64,000 nt of DNA, taken from the NCBI GenBank assembly GCA_025765615.1, contig JAIVFJ010000118.1, positions 124,001 to 188,000 on the forward strand. Direction: 5' to 3'. The notes under the pieces were generated by a model that made no database searches, was not told the DNA's origin, and worked only from the letters and a program-made list of their open reading frames with translations. A program made the position numbers and the translations under genes. Positions within the stretch are counted from its first letter, which is position 1, and each line of letters opens with the position of its first letter. Below, in pieces: positions 17,790 to 27,527 of this stretch. The DNA comes from Zopfochytrium polystomum. Lineage: Eukaryota > Chytridiomycota > Chytridiomycetes > Chytridiales > Chytridiaceae.

Positions 17790-19284
17790 AAGTGGTGGTC
17801 GTCGTCGGGCACGTCGCCGGCGTCCTCGTCGCCGCAGCCGCCCTTCGACGTCATTTACTGCCAGCAGTCGCAAACAAGCCAGACAGGATTGCAGCCGCTG
17901 CATTCATCGCTTCGATGCCAAATATCCCCGACAAGACGCCGAACAGCAGGCCAAAAGCGCCCGGTAAGATCGCCGCAGGCAGCTGCCAGTGAGTCCAGCA
18001 ACGAGAAGGTCATCCTCCGGTCTTGCGCGACCGAAGCGGGACTCGACAACTCGTACCAATTGATGCCCACAAACGGCCCGATGAGCATTTCGGCATACGT
18101 TTGCAGAGGCAGCCTGTGGCTGGAGGACGACGGGCAGTCCACCTTGGGACCCCACATTCGCTCGATCTGATCCCCCAAAAACGACGCCGTCGCCTCGCCA
18201 ACTTGCCTGAGCGACCCCAGGCCGGCGCTGAAGCTCCACTCGAGCTTTGGCGCGAAAGGGTTGTTCAGCATGCACCTGCCGTTCTCTTTGAGCGCCGTGT
18301 TGAACAGGGAGTCGGACCCGTCGTAGCTGCCCCTTTCTCCTTCGACGCCGGAACCGTAAATCCACAGCAGCTGCTCCCGCCACGTGTCCACACCCATCGT
18401 TGCACCAACGTGCGTCCGCGTGGCAGTCTTAAACCGTGTCGGCGGCGTCTTCGTCGTCCAGGACCGCAGCTTTCACGACCTCCTTGCGCTCTTGCTGTAC
18501 ACCTCCTTGTGGTTCCCCCCCCCCAAATCGCCGCGCCGATAACGTCCAACGCCGACACCCGTCCCGCAGACGAGCCCCACCACCGGCAGCGTGTTCGCCG
18601 ACGACCTTGCCGCCGTTGACGCACAGCACAAACACGTTCCCGCCGTCGTCCTGGAACACCGTGTACTGTCGCGTCCAGTCGCACCCCGCGCTCTCGGTCG
18701 CGCAGTCCGAGAGCGACGACGCGGTCGCCGAGTCGCAGAGGTAGATCTCGGAGTAAAACGCCGGTGGCGTCTCGTCGGGCGCGACGCCCTCGGTCCACGC
18801 CGTAAATGCAGTTTTTGGTCGCGTACCCGTCCCTCTCACAACGCTATCCACCAGCCCGGACATCCCCTCGTACTTGTCGCCCCAGTACGCTCCCTGCCCG
18901 CTCCGCCGCTCCAGGCGTCCCCGGTTTGCGACGGCGGCGGCGTGCTTGGCGTTTGACTTTGGAGGCTCGCCATCATTTCGAGCCGCTCGTTCCAAAACAG
19001 CTTCGCGGCCGGCTTCGTCACGGCGTTGCGCCCGCCGCCGCCGCCGCCGCCGCCGCCCCGCCGCTCACGGGCGTCGCAGTGCACGGCGTCGACGACGTCG
19101 ATGATTTTCGCGACGGTTGGAGGGCGCTACCGCCGCCGTCGCTGCCGGTGCCTTGCCGACCAGGACGGGGCTGGCGGCAAACGCCGCCGCCGGTGGCCGC
19201 GGTGCTGGCGACGAGGAGTGCGAGCGACGCTTGGAGGGCTGGGCGGATGAGGCTGCGGGATGAAGGAGGCCATTGGGAGGCCAT
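17790..19284 (-). pseudogene. Secreted/membrane protein gene, divergent to the F-box gene, frame-broken
   Basis: An ATG at 19284 begins a convincing signal peptide (MASQWPPSSRSLIRPALQAS followed by LALLVASTAATG). The reading then changes frame several times. Recognisable pieces are AKLFWNERLEMM (about 19010), GAYWGDKYEGMSGLVDSVV, TAFTAWTEGVAPDETPPAFY, IYLCDSATASSLSDC, and DWTRQYTVFQDDGGNVFVL (to about 18600). A second block starts with VDTWREQLLWIYGSG (18394) and ends in hydrophobic stretches near 17900. It may contain introns or be a pseudogene. I recognise no family. Partial copies lie at 36208-36720 (+) and 26165-25800 (-). It starts 136 bp from the F-box ATG in opposite orientation. Confidence 0.45.
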
Positions 19285-19419
19285 CTTTGCGAGGCGAACG
19301 GACTGGGGGGGAAGGCGGGGATTGATGAGGCAGGCCGCTTGCAAGTATGTCCTTTGGGTGAACAGAGTGAAGAAAAAGAAGGGGGCGGTATTAATATTGA
19401 CAAGTCAAAGCGAATCGCC

Positions 19420-22041
19420 ATGCATCGCCATCACCAATTCCTTTTTCGCCTTCCTGACGACGTGATCTTCGCCATCTGCGGCTTGCTGACCTTCTTGGAT
19501 CTTACTCGACTATCGTGCTGCAGCTCCCTCGCCCGATCAGTCGTTGGAAGGCGTTTTGTAAAGCCATTGCTTATTGATCCCCTCCTCCGGATTGCCCTCA
19601 TGTCAGCTACAAAGGACTGCCTTCGGGAGAGGCCAAAGGATAGTTTCTATGAAAGCCGGAGCCCTTTCTTCTTCTCTATACTGGTCGCTGTTCGGAGCTA
19701 CATAGATCTGTCCCACACGTTTGATCTTCAAGCCTCAGAGGAAGATCATGCAATTTTACAATCAATCCCCCTTCTATACCCCATCGATAGCATCCTGCGA
19801 TCCCCTGCCTGCAATTTGGACGAACTTTCCGCCCAAGCCATAAACTCTTCCATCAAGGCCGGGCAGTCCCTGTGGCTGAGGCCATTTGAGATGCGTTTGG
19901 AATTCTGGAAGGGCTTGATTGATAGAGCTTATGACGGTGGTGACAGTGGCCATGTCTATCTAATGAACTCACTGACCAGCAGCTTTGAAAGAGATCAAGC
20001 GTTGGAAGCACTTCAATACTTGGAAACCTACGTCAAAACTCATCTTGGAACCCTTGTTGAACGTTGCAAAACGATATCAATTCCAGTCGAAAATGAATCT
20101 GATTGGGAATCTCAGCTGGAAGAAGAACGAGAAGATCCTTCTTTGCGATTACCACGACTGCTTGTTACAGCCGTTTTGGCACTTATTCCAGCACTCTCTG
20201 CAGACAGAGTCCGTCAGGCATGGGACCTCCTTTATAGACTCGAATTCACTGTCAAGACGGCATGGACACGAACTGGTATTATTTGGCCCATTTGCACCAG
20301 TCCTGATTGGATTCCATTTTGGAAACAAATTGTGGTTCGAGAAATGGATCCCAACAATTGTGGTAAACGACATGTATGGCTTTGGTGGTACTTTGATTCG
20401 GACGAGGTGATGGAACTTGCAGTTGACACTATGCTACAAACCATCTCTGAAATTGAAATTGACAAGTCTGATGTCACTGCCTATAAAGCATTCATTCAAA
20501 GGCAACTCAAATTATTGCATTCACTTTGTCTTTATGCGAATGTGAATTTGATTGGCGAACAAGCACCAAAGCTTATTGCTATTCTTGCTGATATTGTAAG
20601 GACAAAGTCATTTGAAGAATCTGGCTATATGTTTAATTGTTTGAAATCCTTGGACTTTTGTCTGTCTGAACTGTCTTATCATTATGTTGGACCCAACAGT
20701 GGAGAATTTGAATCAAATGTAGACGAGCTGGTTGACTGCTATTCACGCCCTTATTCGTCTACACTCCACTATCTTCCAATTTGTGGAAGCAAAGATTGTC
20801 CTCTCAAGTATATTCGGTCAGCAATTGAGGTTGATTGGAACCCTTTCATTGCACCTCTTTGTCGCAAATTGTCAGGTCACCGCTATCATTCTACATTTCT
20901 GCTTGCCATTGAGCTCGAACATTTGGATCTGCTTTACAATTTAGCCGACAACAAGTCTGAACTCCGTTTGCACCACATTGAAAAATGCATTCCCATAGTA
21001 TTGTCAAAACTGAACAAAGAGGAAGGCATTGGAAAACTTATTACCTGCTTGGCCCCGGAAATGTCTGACGGAATGCTTCTTCAGCTTTTAAACGCCATTC
21101 TCAAGTTCCTTCCAAATTATTCTGTGAAAAATTCTGTGGACAGCGCCCTTCACAATACCTGCTTTTGTGAGCTGTCGAACATCCTAGCACAGCGTGGATT
21201 TTTGGAGCACATACAGCCTTTGATAAAATTTTTATTCAGAAACATTGACCACATTGACCATAATTGGAGTTTTCGTTTGGAGGTTGTGGAAAGTGTAGCG
21301 ATTTCAGTGATACGACATCTAAGTTTGATAACTCTGTCCGATATGGTCGCAGTGTGGAACAGAATGCAGAGGTCGACGTCATACTCGGAAGCATTTACTG
21401 TAGCTTTCACTGGACAGATGGCTATCCTTATCAACGACAAATCTGCATCAATTGAAGATATGGAACATTTGCTGCTTGATGATCTTGAACAAGGTTGCAG
21501 GAGACATTACCCCTATGGCTCGGAACTTTCTCTCTGGCGTGGATTCCGAGTGATGAAAACTGTCCGCTTGCTTTGCAAACGAGTCATTGGTTTCCAATCA
21601 GCATCTCCAAGGATTACACAGTCTCTGATGCATCTCCTTTCTGCTTACTCAAACCACGCCCGTCACAATATAAATCGTAGCGATATGCCGCCTGACTCTG
21701 ACGTTCAATCACCGGAACTGGATTATGTTGCTCAAATGTTGGATCCTGGCTCTGGACTCGTGATTACAAACAATGTTGCTAGCTGCTTAAAGGAAGTATG
21801 GGTGGAGGCAGTCTTCTGTGAGGCTTGGAGATTTTTTGAATTGAGGGCAACGTCCAATGAATCACCTTTGAGCGGCTTTACATCAGCTGGTGCGGAATTC
21901 CGACGTGTGCTGTCCACTGATATTATTTCCATTTGGAAGTCAGTGTTGGAGAGAGATGAAACATGGTTTGAGCAGGTTTCGTTTGGTGAGAGGGTGAAAT
22001 TGCTGTATAAGAAGTACGGACTTGTTTGGGCTAACAAATAA
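19420..22041 (+). CDS. F-box protein, complete copy B (873 aa)
   Basis: The ATG at 19420 is chosen because it is immediately followed by an F-box (about residues 5-45: FLFRLPDDVIFAICGLLTFL, then DLTRLSCCSSLARSVVGRRF). Upstream in-frame codons overlap the divergent gene's leader. The rest is a long helical region with no catalytic motif I recognise. F-boxes bind Skp1 and bring substrates to SCF ubiquitin ligases, so the C-terminal part would be the substrate-binding or a lineage-specific region. No intron or frame break is present. Two paralogues lie in the window, which suggests a local expansion. Copy B has an extra HIDH at about residue 610 from a 9-bp tandem duplication (21241-21260). Confidence 0.8.
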   Translation: MHRHHQFLFRLPDDVIFAICGLLTFLDLTRLSCCSSLARSVVGRRFVKPLLIDPLLRIALMSATKDCLRERPKDSFYESRSPFFFSILVAVRSYIDLSHTFDLQASEEDHAILQSIPLLYPIDSILRSPACNLDELSAQAINSSIKAGQSLWLRPFEMRLEFWKGLIDRAYDGGDSGHVYLMNSLTSSFERDQALEALQYLETYVKTHLGTLVERCKTISIPVENESDWESQLEEEREDPSLRLPRLLVTAVLALIPALSADRVRQAWDLLYRLEFTVKTAWTRTGIIWPICTSPDWIPFWKQIVVREMDPNNCGKRHVWLWWYFDSDEVMELAVDTMLQTISEIEIDKSDVTAYKAFIQRQLKLLHSLCLYANVNLIGEQAPKLIAILADIVRTKSFEESGYMFNCLKSLDFCLSELSYHYVGPNSGEFESNVDELVDCYSRPYSSTLHYLPICGSKDCPLKYIRSAIEVDWNPFIAPLCRKLSGHRYHSTFLLAIELEHLDLLYNLADNKSELRLHHIEKCIPIVLSKLNKEEGIGKLITCLAPEMSDGMLLQLLNAILKFLPNYSVKNSVDSALHNTCFCELSNILAQRGFLEHIQPLIKFLFRNIDHIDHNWSFRLEVVESVAISVIRHLSLITLSDMVAVWNRMQRSTSYSEAFTVAFTGQMAILINDKSASIEDMEHLLLDDLEQGCRRHYPYGSELSLWRGFRVMKTVRLLCKRVIGFQSASPRITQSLMHLLSAYSNHARHNINRSDMPPDSDVQSPELDYVAQMLDPGSGLVITNNVASCLKEVWVEAVFCEAWRFFELRATSNESPLSGFTSAGAEFRRVLSTDIISIWKSVLERDETWFEQVSFGERVKLLYKKYGLVWANK

Positions 22042-22529
22042 AGAACGACTTGTCAGAAAGAATGTAACGGAATTTTGCAACAATTTTTTATTCAATGGTG
22101 TCACCCCGCCCATTCCACGCTTGAAATATACCTGACACGCATATTGTGCGTTTCACTGAGAATTGGAGGGCATCGACAGACATTCTGTCCACAGGCTTTT
22201 CAGCGACGCCATAATTATTTTGGCAAAAGAACTTGTCAGGGGAAATGGGTTGGCCCTGACAGGCAGGGGTGGTCTGTCTGCCTCCTCTGTCGGGGAAAAC
22301 ATGGTTCAATGTCGGGGAAATCCATCAGGGAGAATTTGAGCAACAAAATCCAATTTGGGACAGTGTGCACAATATCATTTCAAAAAAATTCTCCCTCATT
22401 TCTTTTCATATCTCCTTATTGTTTCACGTTGAAAAGACTTCCATATTTGTTTAAGTTCATTTTTTTTGAACGCCCATTCCAGACACCTACATCAGCCTCT
22501 TGTAGCTTTAAAATACTTGTAACCACTTA
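22042..22529. other. Spacer after F-box copy B
   Basis: The first about 80 bp match the 3' flank of copies A and C. After that the sequence diverges. No gene, MITE or repeat shared with the other copies is seen. Confidence 0.4.
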
Positions 22530-22996
22530 AATCAGATTGAAGAGAAAAAAAAAAAGCGAATGGTCCAAAAACAGAGAGAGAGAGAAAATTGACAAGTCAA
22601 CTACCCTGACTTGGAGCATCCACCACAAATGCTCTAAGTCCCCCCAACCCTATGCGTGTATGTACAAGTGCCGAAAATAAATAATAAAATAGGCGGGCTT
22701 GGGGTACAGCCTGTCAGGCACCCCATCCCGAGCAGTCAGGCAGTTTCCATTTGTCACCGAAAAAGAAAGTATGTTTAGAAAACCCTGGCGCAATGGAAAC
22801 TGTTAAGACGAAAGTAGTAAAAGCAGGCCCAATAATAAAGACGGGTTAGCTGCAAATACACTTTGATAACGCCTTGGAAACTAAAGAACCAGGAGCAATA
22901 ATAGGCTTCCCGAACCTTGCAGTTTTATGACAGGTACACTTGTTTTTGCGAATAAAATCCCTAGACTTTATCACTGAGACCTTGGTGTAGTCTCAC
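22530..22996 (+). repeat. Dispersed repeat R2, copy 1 (partial)
   Basis: Matches 26702-27168 and, partly, 38336-38695. It ends at GTGTAGTCTCACA, where viral sequence begins. The continuation of the repeat is found inverted at 24153-24068, on the other side of the viral segment. Confidence 0.75.
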
Positions 22997-23493
22997 AAAC
23001 TCTTTTCTGTCATGTCGTTGGAACTACTTCATGGAGTGGTGCTTCTGGTACTGCTTTGACAAATAGTTCTAATTATAATCCTCGAATTGGAACTGGTTGT
23101 TATTTGCCATCCAAAACGGCTTTGTTATTCCCTGGGTCATCAAATCACATGCAAGATATGGTTGTAGGACTTCCAAGTTATGACTATACAACATTACAAC
23201 CATCAAACATATTTAATTTAATGTATTTACCAGAAAAAAACATTGTGATAGGCTTTCCATATGCATCTGGTTCAATTGGATACTCTTATGATGGTATTAA
23301 CTTCAATACAGTTTATGCCAGCGTTGCAACAGGCACGACAAAAAATCCATCAGCTTGGTCCCCTCAGCTTAACACAATCTTCAATCTTGTTAACAAATAC
23401 TGGCACTACATTGTATGCTGTAACACTATAAAAATGAAAAAAGATTTATTTCACACATGCAGAGATGAAAGTTATAATAGCTGGTGGACGTGA
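22997..23493 (+). pseudogene. Viral-type repeat (propeller-like) protein fragment
   Basis: The open frame, without an ATG, reads VVGTTSWSGASGTALTNSSN, LMYLPEKNIVIGFPYASGSI, YSYDGINFNTVYASV and AWSPQLNTIFNLV. The pattern xAWSPxLxxF.. SxDGxxF is that of sialidase/propeller-like repeats in phage and large-virus hypothetical proteins, probably surface or fibre proteins. This is inferred from pattern only. The 5' end is cut by repeat R2. The end overlaps the start of the next gene by 29 nt in another frame, typical of compact viral genomes. Confidence 0.4.
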
Positions 23494-23827
23494 CATTTAT
23501 GGCTATGAGGTTGTTAAAAATGCTATCCAAGAAAGTCAATTTGACATTAATTTAATCTTGTCCGGTGGTGCTTCAGGTGTCGATGCTCTGGGAGAAAAAT
23601 ATGCACGTGATTATAATATAAAATATGAAGTGTATAATGCAAATTGGTCGAAACTTGGTAAAAGTGCAGGTCCAATTAGAAATCAAATTATGGCTGAAAA
23701 CGCAGACGCCTTAATTGCTATTTGGAATGGATAAAGTAAAGGTTCAAAAAATATGATTGAAATAGCCAAACGTATTGGTTTAAAAGTATTTGTAAAAATA
23801 GTTGATATTGAAAAATTGAATTTATAA
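23465..23827 (+). pseudogene. DUF2493/SLOG-family protein with one premature stop
   Basis: ATG at 23465 starts MKVIIAGGRDIYGYEVVKNA, then ILSGGASGVDALGEKYARD, NANWSKLGKSAGPIRN and ENADALIAIWNG. These are the ordered motifs of the DUF2493 branch of the SLOG (nucleotide-sensing Rossmann) superfamily found in phages, plasmids and large DNA viruses. A TAA at 23732-23734 interrupts exactly where the family continues; the frame resumes as SKGSKNMIEIAKRIGLKVFV and ends at 23827. One base change would explain the stop. SLOG proteins are thought to bind nucleotides, but the role of viral versions is unknown. Strongly AT-rich compared with host genes. Confidence 0.75.
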
Positions 23828-23869
23828 TCAGAAAGTTCTTTTTGTAACAGAAATGAACAATTGTTCTTA

Positions 23870-24069
23870 CTAGCCACCACTAATTGTCTTTGCAACAAGT
23901 GTGTTTTTTCCTTCTATTTTACCAAGATGTTCTTCAAACCAATTTTTTGCACTGAATTCTTTATCTTTTTTGTCAAGATCAACAACAACTGTATTGCTTC
24001 TCAGTCCACAATAAATGCCAAAGTTTTTATGGATATTTTTGTCAAAATATTTGTAGATCCGTTTTTTCT
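23870..24069 (-). pseudogene. Viral primase N-terminal domain fragment
   Basis: The minus strand reads KNFGIYCGLRSNTVVVDLDK, KNWFEEHLGKIEGKN and TLVAKTISGG, then TAG. A glycine-rich GI-x-G segment, a VVDLD-K strand and a TLV-KT-x-SGG motif in that order are the signature of the bifunctional primase/polymerase (AEP, Prim-Pol) domain at the front of phage and NCLDV D5-type primase-helicases. VVDLD would carry metal-binding acidic residues. It is cut by a stop where the family continues and at its start by repeat R2. It could be the N-terminal partner of the helicase relic in EVE1. Confidence 0.6.
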
Positions 24070-24153
24070 TCAGGTCTGCATTGGCAGTGGCTTGCTCTCC
24101 CCATGGGCATTGTGAGAACAATAACTGACAGTCACAATAGGTTTGGGTCTGTC
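24068..24153 (-). repeat. Inverted fragment of repeat R2
   Basis: The minus strand matches the R2 stretch at about 27170-27250 (CCTATTGTGACTGTCAGTTA..AATGCAGACCTG). Together with R2 copy 1 it brackets the 23.0-24.07 kb viral fragment in opposite orientation. Confidence 0.7.
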
Positions 24154-24450
24154 TTGTGTCTCTTGCTGTCAACCAACTTGGTCAATCCTTTTTGTTGTTT
24201 GACGTGACCTTTATTGCACATCTTGCTCTACATTCATTTATACCACTCAGAGATTTACACTTCTTAACGTATTCTTGCATTTAATTAATTTCTCGTCACA
24301 TTTGCCAACCCAATCAATAGCATTTCTACATTCAATTTAATACACATTTCTCTTCACATTCTGATTCACATTTCTCGTAACATTCAAAATCCCTAGACCT
24401 TCAACGTGTCCACCCATTCCTGACACACACTCAAATTAACATTTCTCTTG

Positions 24451-24766
24451 AGAGGTCGTTTCAAGTGGAAAAGGCAGAAATCTTTACTGGGGAATAAAAG
24501 ATTTGATTGGCTGAAAACTTAATGGAGGAAACATTTTCCTCCATTTCCTTGCCACAGCTAATCTTGCTCTATTTCTTTAATTGAGCTAATTCAGCTAATT
24601 CACTCAGTCTCCGTCTCCTTGGGGGTGGTCTGTCTCCGCCAGTGAAAAAATTCTTTTTTCTATTTTTTCACTTGCTCATGTGCCAGTCTGTGGGAACAGC
24701 ACTTGGAACAACGTTTCCTTGTTTGCTCAAAAACCTTTTCTGCCTTTTCAACTTGAAACGACCTCT
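24451..24766. mobile_element. MITE-like element with 30-bp terminal inverted repeats
   Basis: Left arm 24451-24480 begins AGAGGTCGTTTCAAGTGGAA; right arm 24737-24766 is its complement with one mismatch. The 316-bp element is non-coding. Similar AACATT strings flank both sides, but the left one is 6 nt away, so the target duplication is uncertain. Confidence 0.5.
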
Positions 24767-24890
24767 AACATTCTGACTCACATTTCCCACAAAAATCCTT
24801 CGGCTTTCAACATGGTCCGCTTTATTCCACATTTTGTTGCACATATTTCACTATATTTCTTTTGGCATTGTTCTAAAAACTGTCATAAAA

Positions 24891-24928
24891 AATGCCCTTA
24901 ACACTGCTGGCTGCAGCGCTGAGGGCTT
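24891..24928 (-). terminator. 3'-end hairpin H5
   Basis: AATGCCCTTAACACTGC and GCAGCGCTGAGGGCTT pair around TGGCT. The inner stem and loop are the same as H1. It lies just downstream of the decayed gene 25235-24935. Confidence 0.6.
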
Positions 24929-24934
24929 CTTCTT

Positions 24935-25235
24935 ACAATTCACGTTACTCCTTACTATTCCTCTCCAAAGATTAATTCTAATCTCTTCATCTGTCAACAC
25001 TATTTATTTGATGTTTTTCACACCTCCAGACATTTCTTCTGTTCCATCCACTCATCAATTTCATATTTGAATCCATCGTAATTCAGAATATGTGTAAATT
25101 TCATCGTTTTATGCTCCAACCTAAGTACTCTGTGCAATTCTTCAAATCACCTGTGAGTGGTTCGATTCCTTTCCAAGTCACACTTTTCACCACAACTCCC
25201 TTCGTCTTGTTGCAAATCTCGTAGTGCACTCCCAT
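24935..25235 (-). pseudogene. Decayed paralogue of the 7443-7742 viral gene
   Basis: ATG at 25235 starts MGVHYEICNKTKGVVVKSVT, matching the EVE1 gene. After about 43 codons the frame shifts, and the rest (NDEIYTYS, then VKNIK-IVLTDEEIRI) matches its C-terminal half with several stops. It lies between box P6 and hairpin H5, preserving the viral cassette order. Confidence 0.55.
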
Positions 25236-25304
25236 CCTGGTTCTTTTCTGTGTTCTTTGCTTCACTTCACTTCTAACGTGCTGATGTGTAAGTCCTCACA
25301 AAAT

Positions 25305-25314
25305 TCAATTTTTT
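25305..25314 (-). promoter_or_regulatory. Viral early-type promoter box P6 (AAAAAATTGA)
   Basis: The minus strand reads AAAAAATTGAATTTTGTGAG, containing the AAAAATTGA early motif of mimivirus relatives in its unmutated form, about 70 nt before the ATG at 25235. Confidence 0.6.
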
Positions 25315-25319
25315 CTACA

Positions 25320-25800
25320 CCAAGAAACTTCGTATATACCCTATTCCCCATGCCACTCAAGCACAGACATACCAGTAACATTTTGTCTTTAGACTTACTT
25401 TCAATTGCGTATTCACACACACACACTCCTCATCACATTGTCGCATTCTGTTCACACTTCCTCAATGTCACTTCTCTTCGCCCTCTCATCACACTTTTCG
25501 TCACACTAAGATTAACATTTCTTTCAAAAAATAACCGCCCATCCCACTCACATACTCAAGAGAATTTTCCTCGCGTCTGTCATCAATTTTGTCCTCTACT
25601 TTTCCACCATACACATGATCCTGAATTTGAAAGCAAATAAACTGGGGAGAAACAGACATTCTTTGTGTTGTTGGCTCTTTATAACTTCATAATTAATTAG
25701 TTCCTTGCGGTTGGAAAAAGCAGACAAAAAGGAGGAGAGCTTCTGCTGGGGAAAGAACAAACCAAGCTGGCAGCAAAGCTGGTTTGATAGTCTAGGTCTC
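25320..25800. other. EVE2 right flank without a callable gene
   Basis: AT-rich until about 25620 with broken minus-strand frames of viral composition, then a transition to host-like sequence. Nothing else is seen. Confidence 0.3.
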
Positions 25801-26165
25801 AGTTTAGCGACAAGGTAAACTGCGGAAACGAAGGAAAAGTAGGACAGCTTCAGCGCTTTGCGGCAAACAAGAAAGATCCGACAACGCTGCCAGCAGCCGC
25901 AAACAAGCCGGACAGGATTGCAGCCGCTGCATCCATCGCTCTGCCAGACAGGTTGCCAAAATATCCCCGACAAGACGCCGAACAGCAGGCCAAAAGCGCC
26001 CGGTAAGATCGTCGCACGTAGCTGCCAGTGAGTCCGGCAACGAGAAGGGCATCCTCCGGTCTTGCGCGACCGAAGCAGGACTCGACAACTCGGACCAATT
26101 GATGCCCACAAACGTGCCCGATGAGTATTTCAGCATACGTTTGCAGCATACGTTTGGGCATTTCA
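25800..26165 (-). pseudogene. Fragment of the secreted-protein gene family
   Basis: Matches the 3' part of the gene at 19284-17790 (about 17880-18110), including the segment around CGHQLVRVVES. It adds a hydrophobic C-terminus (AMDAAAAILSGLFAAAGSVV) that looks like a membrane anchor. It joins repeat R2 at 26160. Confidence 0.5.
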
Positions 26166-27432
26166 AATCAACCAGTCCCTGTTTCAACATTGGTTCAGAC
26201 AGCAGTCAGCTAACCTGGAGCTGCTTTGAGCTGCCCTGGCCCAACATTGGTTCAGATAAAAGTCAGGTCACCTGGAGCTGCTGTGAGCTGCCCTGGTTCA
26301 ACATTTCTCTGAACCCATTGAGTGTGATTCTAATCGCATTGTGCTTGCCGGTGGAGCCTAGGAAAGCAACGCTAGAATCACTGCTGTCTTCACCTAACTC
26401 TTTTTGTTGGATTCAGATTAGGCCTTTCGGCTTACCCGACTTAGTGTAAGTTACATTGGCGGCAGCGACGAGGCTGCCGTCGACATAGGAAGCTGGCTTC
26501 CTTGGCTCAAATCTCAACAAACAGAGAGCTGGCAATGTCACACAGTCGCTGGTGGGGCCAGCTGCATTCCCCACCCACAGCCCCTTAAGAGGAGCCCCAC
26601 TAAGGGACCATGTACACACCCCAGTGTGTACGATCTCTTAGTAGCCTCACCTTGCAAGCCAGATGGATTTGAAGGGACTCTGTATCAGTTCCAAAGGACA
26701 GAAATCAGATTGAAGAAAAAATGGAAAAAGAGAAATGGCCCAAAAACAGAGAGAGAGAAAATTGACAAGTCAACCCCCCCTGTCTTGGAGCATCCACCAC
26801 AAATGCTCCAAGTTCCCCCCAACCCTATGTGTGCATGTACAAGTGCCGAAAGTGAACAATAAATTAGGTGGGCTTGGGATACAGCCTGTCAGGCACCCCA
26901 TCCCTAGGCAGTCAGGCAGTCTCCATTAGTCACCAAAAAAGAGAATATGTTGAGAAAACCCTGGTGCAACGGAAACTGTTGAGACAAATGTGTAAAAGCA
27001 GGCCTAATAATATAGACAGTTTAGCTGCAAATACACTTTGATAAGGACTTGGAAACCAAAGAACTGGGAATAATAATAGGGGTCCCGATCCTTGTGGTTT
27101 TATGACAGGTACACTTGTTTTTGCAAATAAATTCCCCAGACTTTATCACTGAGACCTCAGTGTAGTCTCACACCCAAGCCTATTGCGACTGTCAGTTATC
27201 GTTCTCACAATGCCTATGGGAGAGGGAGCCACCACCAATGCAGACCTGGGCGCTGGCTTGCGTTGTTGACAAATACTCCAAGTATTAAGGGGAACTGAAC
27301 CTGGTGTCAACAGTTTTCCTCCTCCTCTGCTCAAGCAGATAATGTAGGAGAGGTTTTTACCCTGTGCTGGTCACACTTGCCTAGCAGCTATTACAGCGTG
27401 CATATCATCATTATGTATCAATTCTTCATAAC
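26162..27432 (+). repeat. Dispersed repeat R2, copy 2 (longest)
   Basis: About 1.27 kb shared with 37797-38940 (same orientation) and in part with 22530-22996. It starts CATTTCAAATCAACC. Two tandem units of about 60 bp (AACATTGGTTCAGA..GAGCTGCCCTGG) lie at 26190-26305. No convincing coding capacity, no LTR-type ends and no TIRs were recognised, so the class is unknown. Confidence 0.75.
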
Positions 27433-27527
27433 AGAGTTTTTTTCTCATTCTCTCCAAGTTGGGGAGAAGGACCACCGACAAACACACATCTCCACTTCAT
27501 TCACTCCTTCCACTCACTCACTCAGAG

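Noticed and set aside
24068..24172. Primase N-terminal extension starting at 24172
   Set aside because: The first about 35 codons lie in the inverted R2 fragment, so the fused reading frame is accidental.
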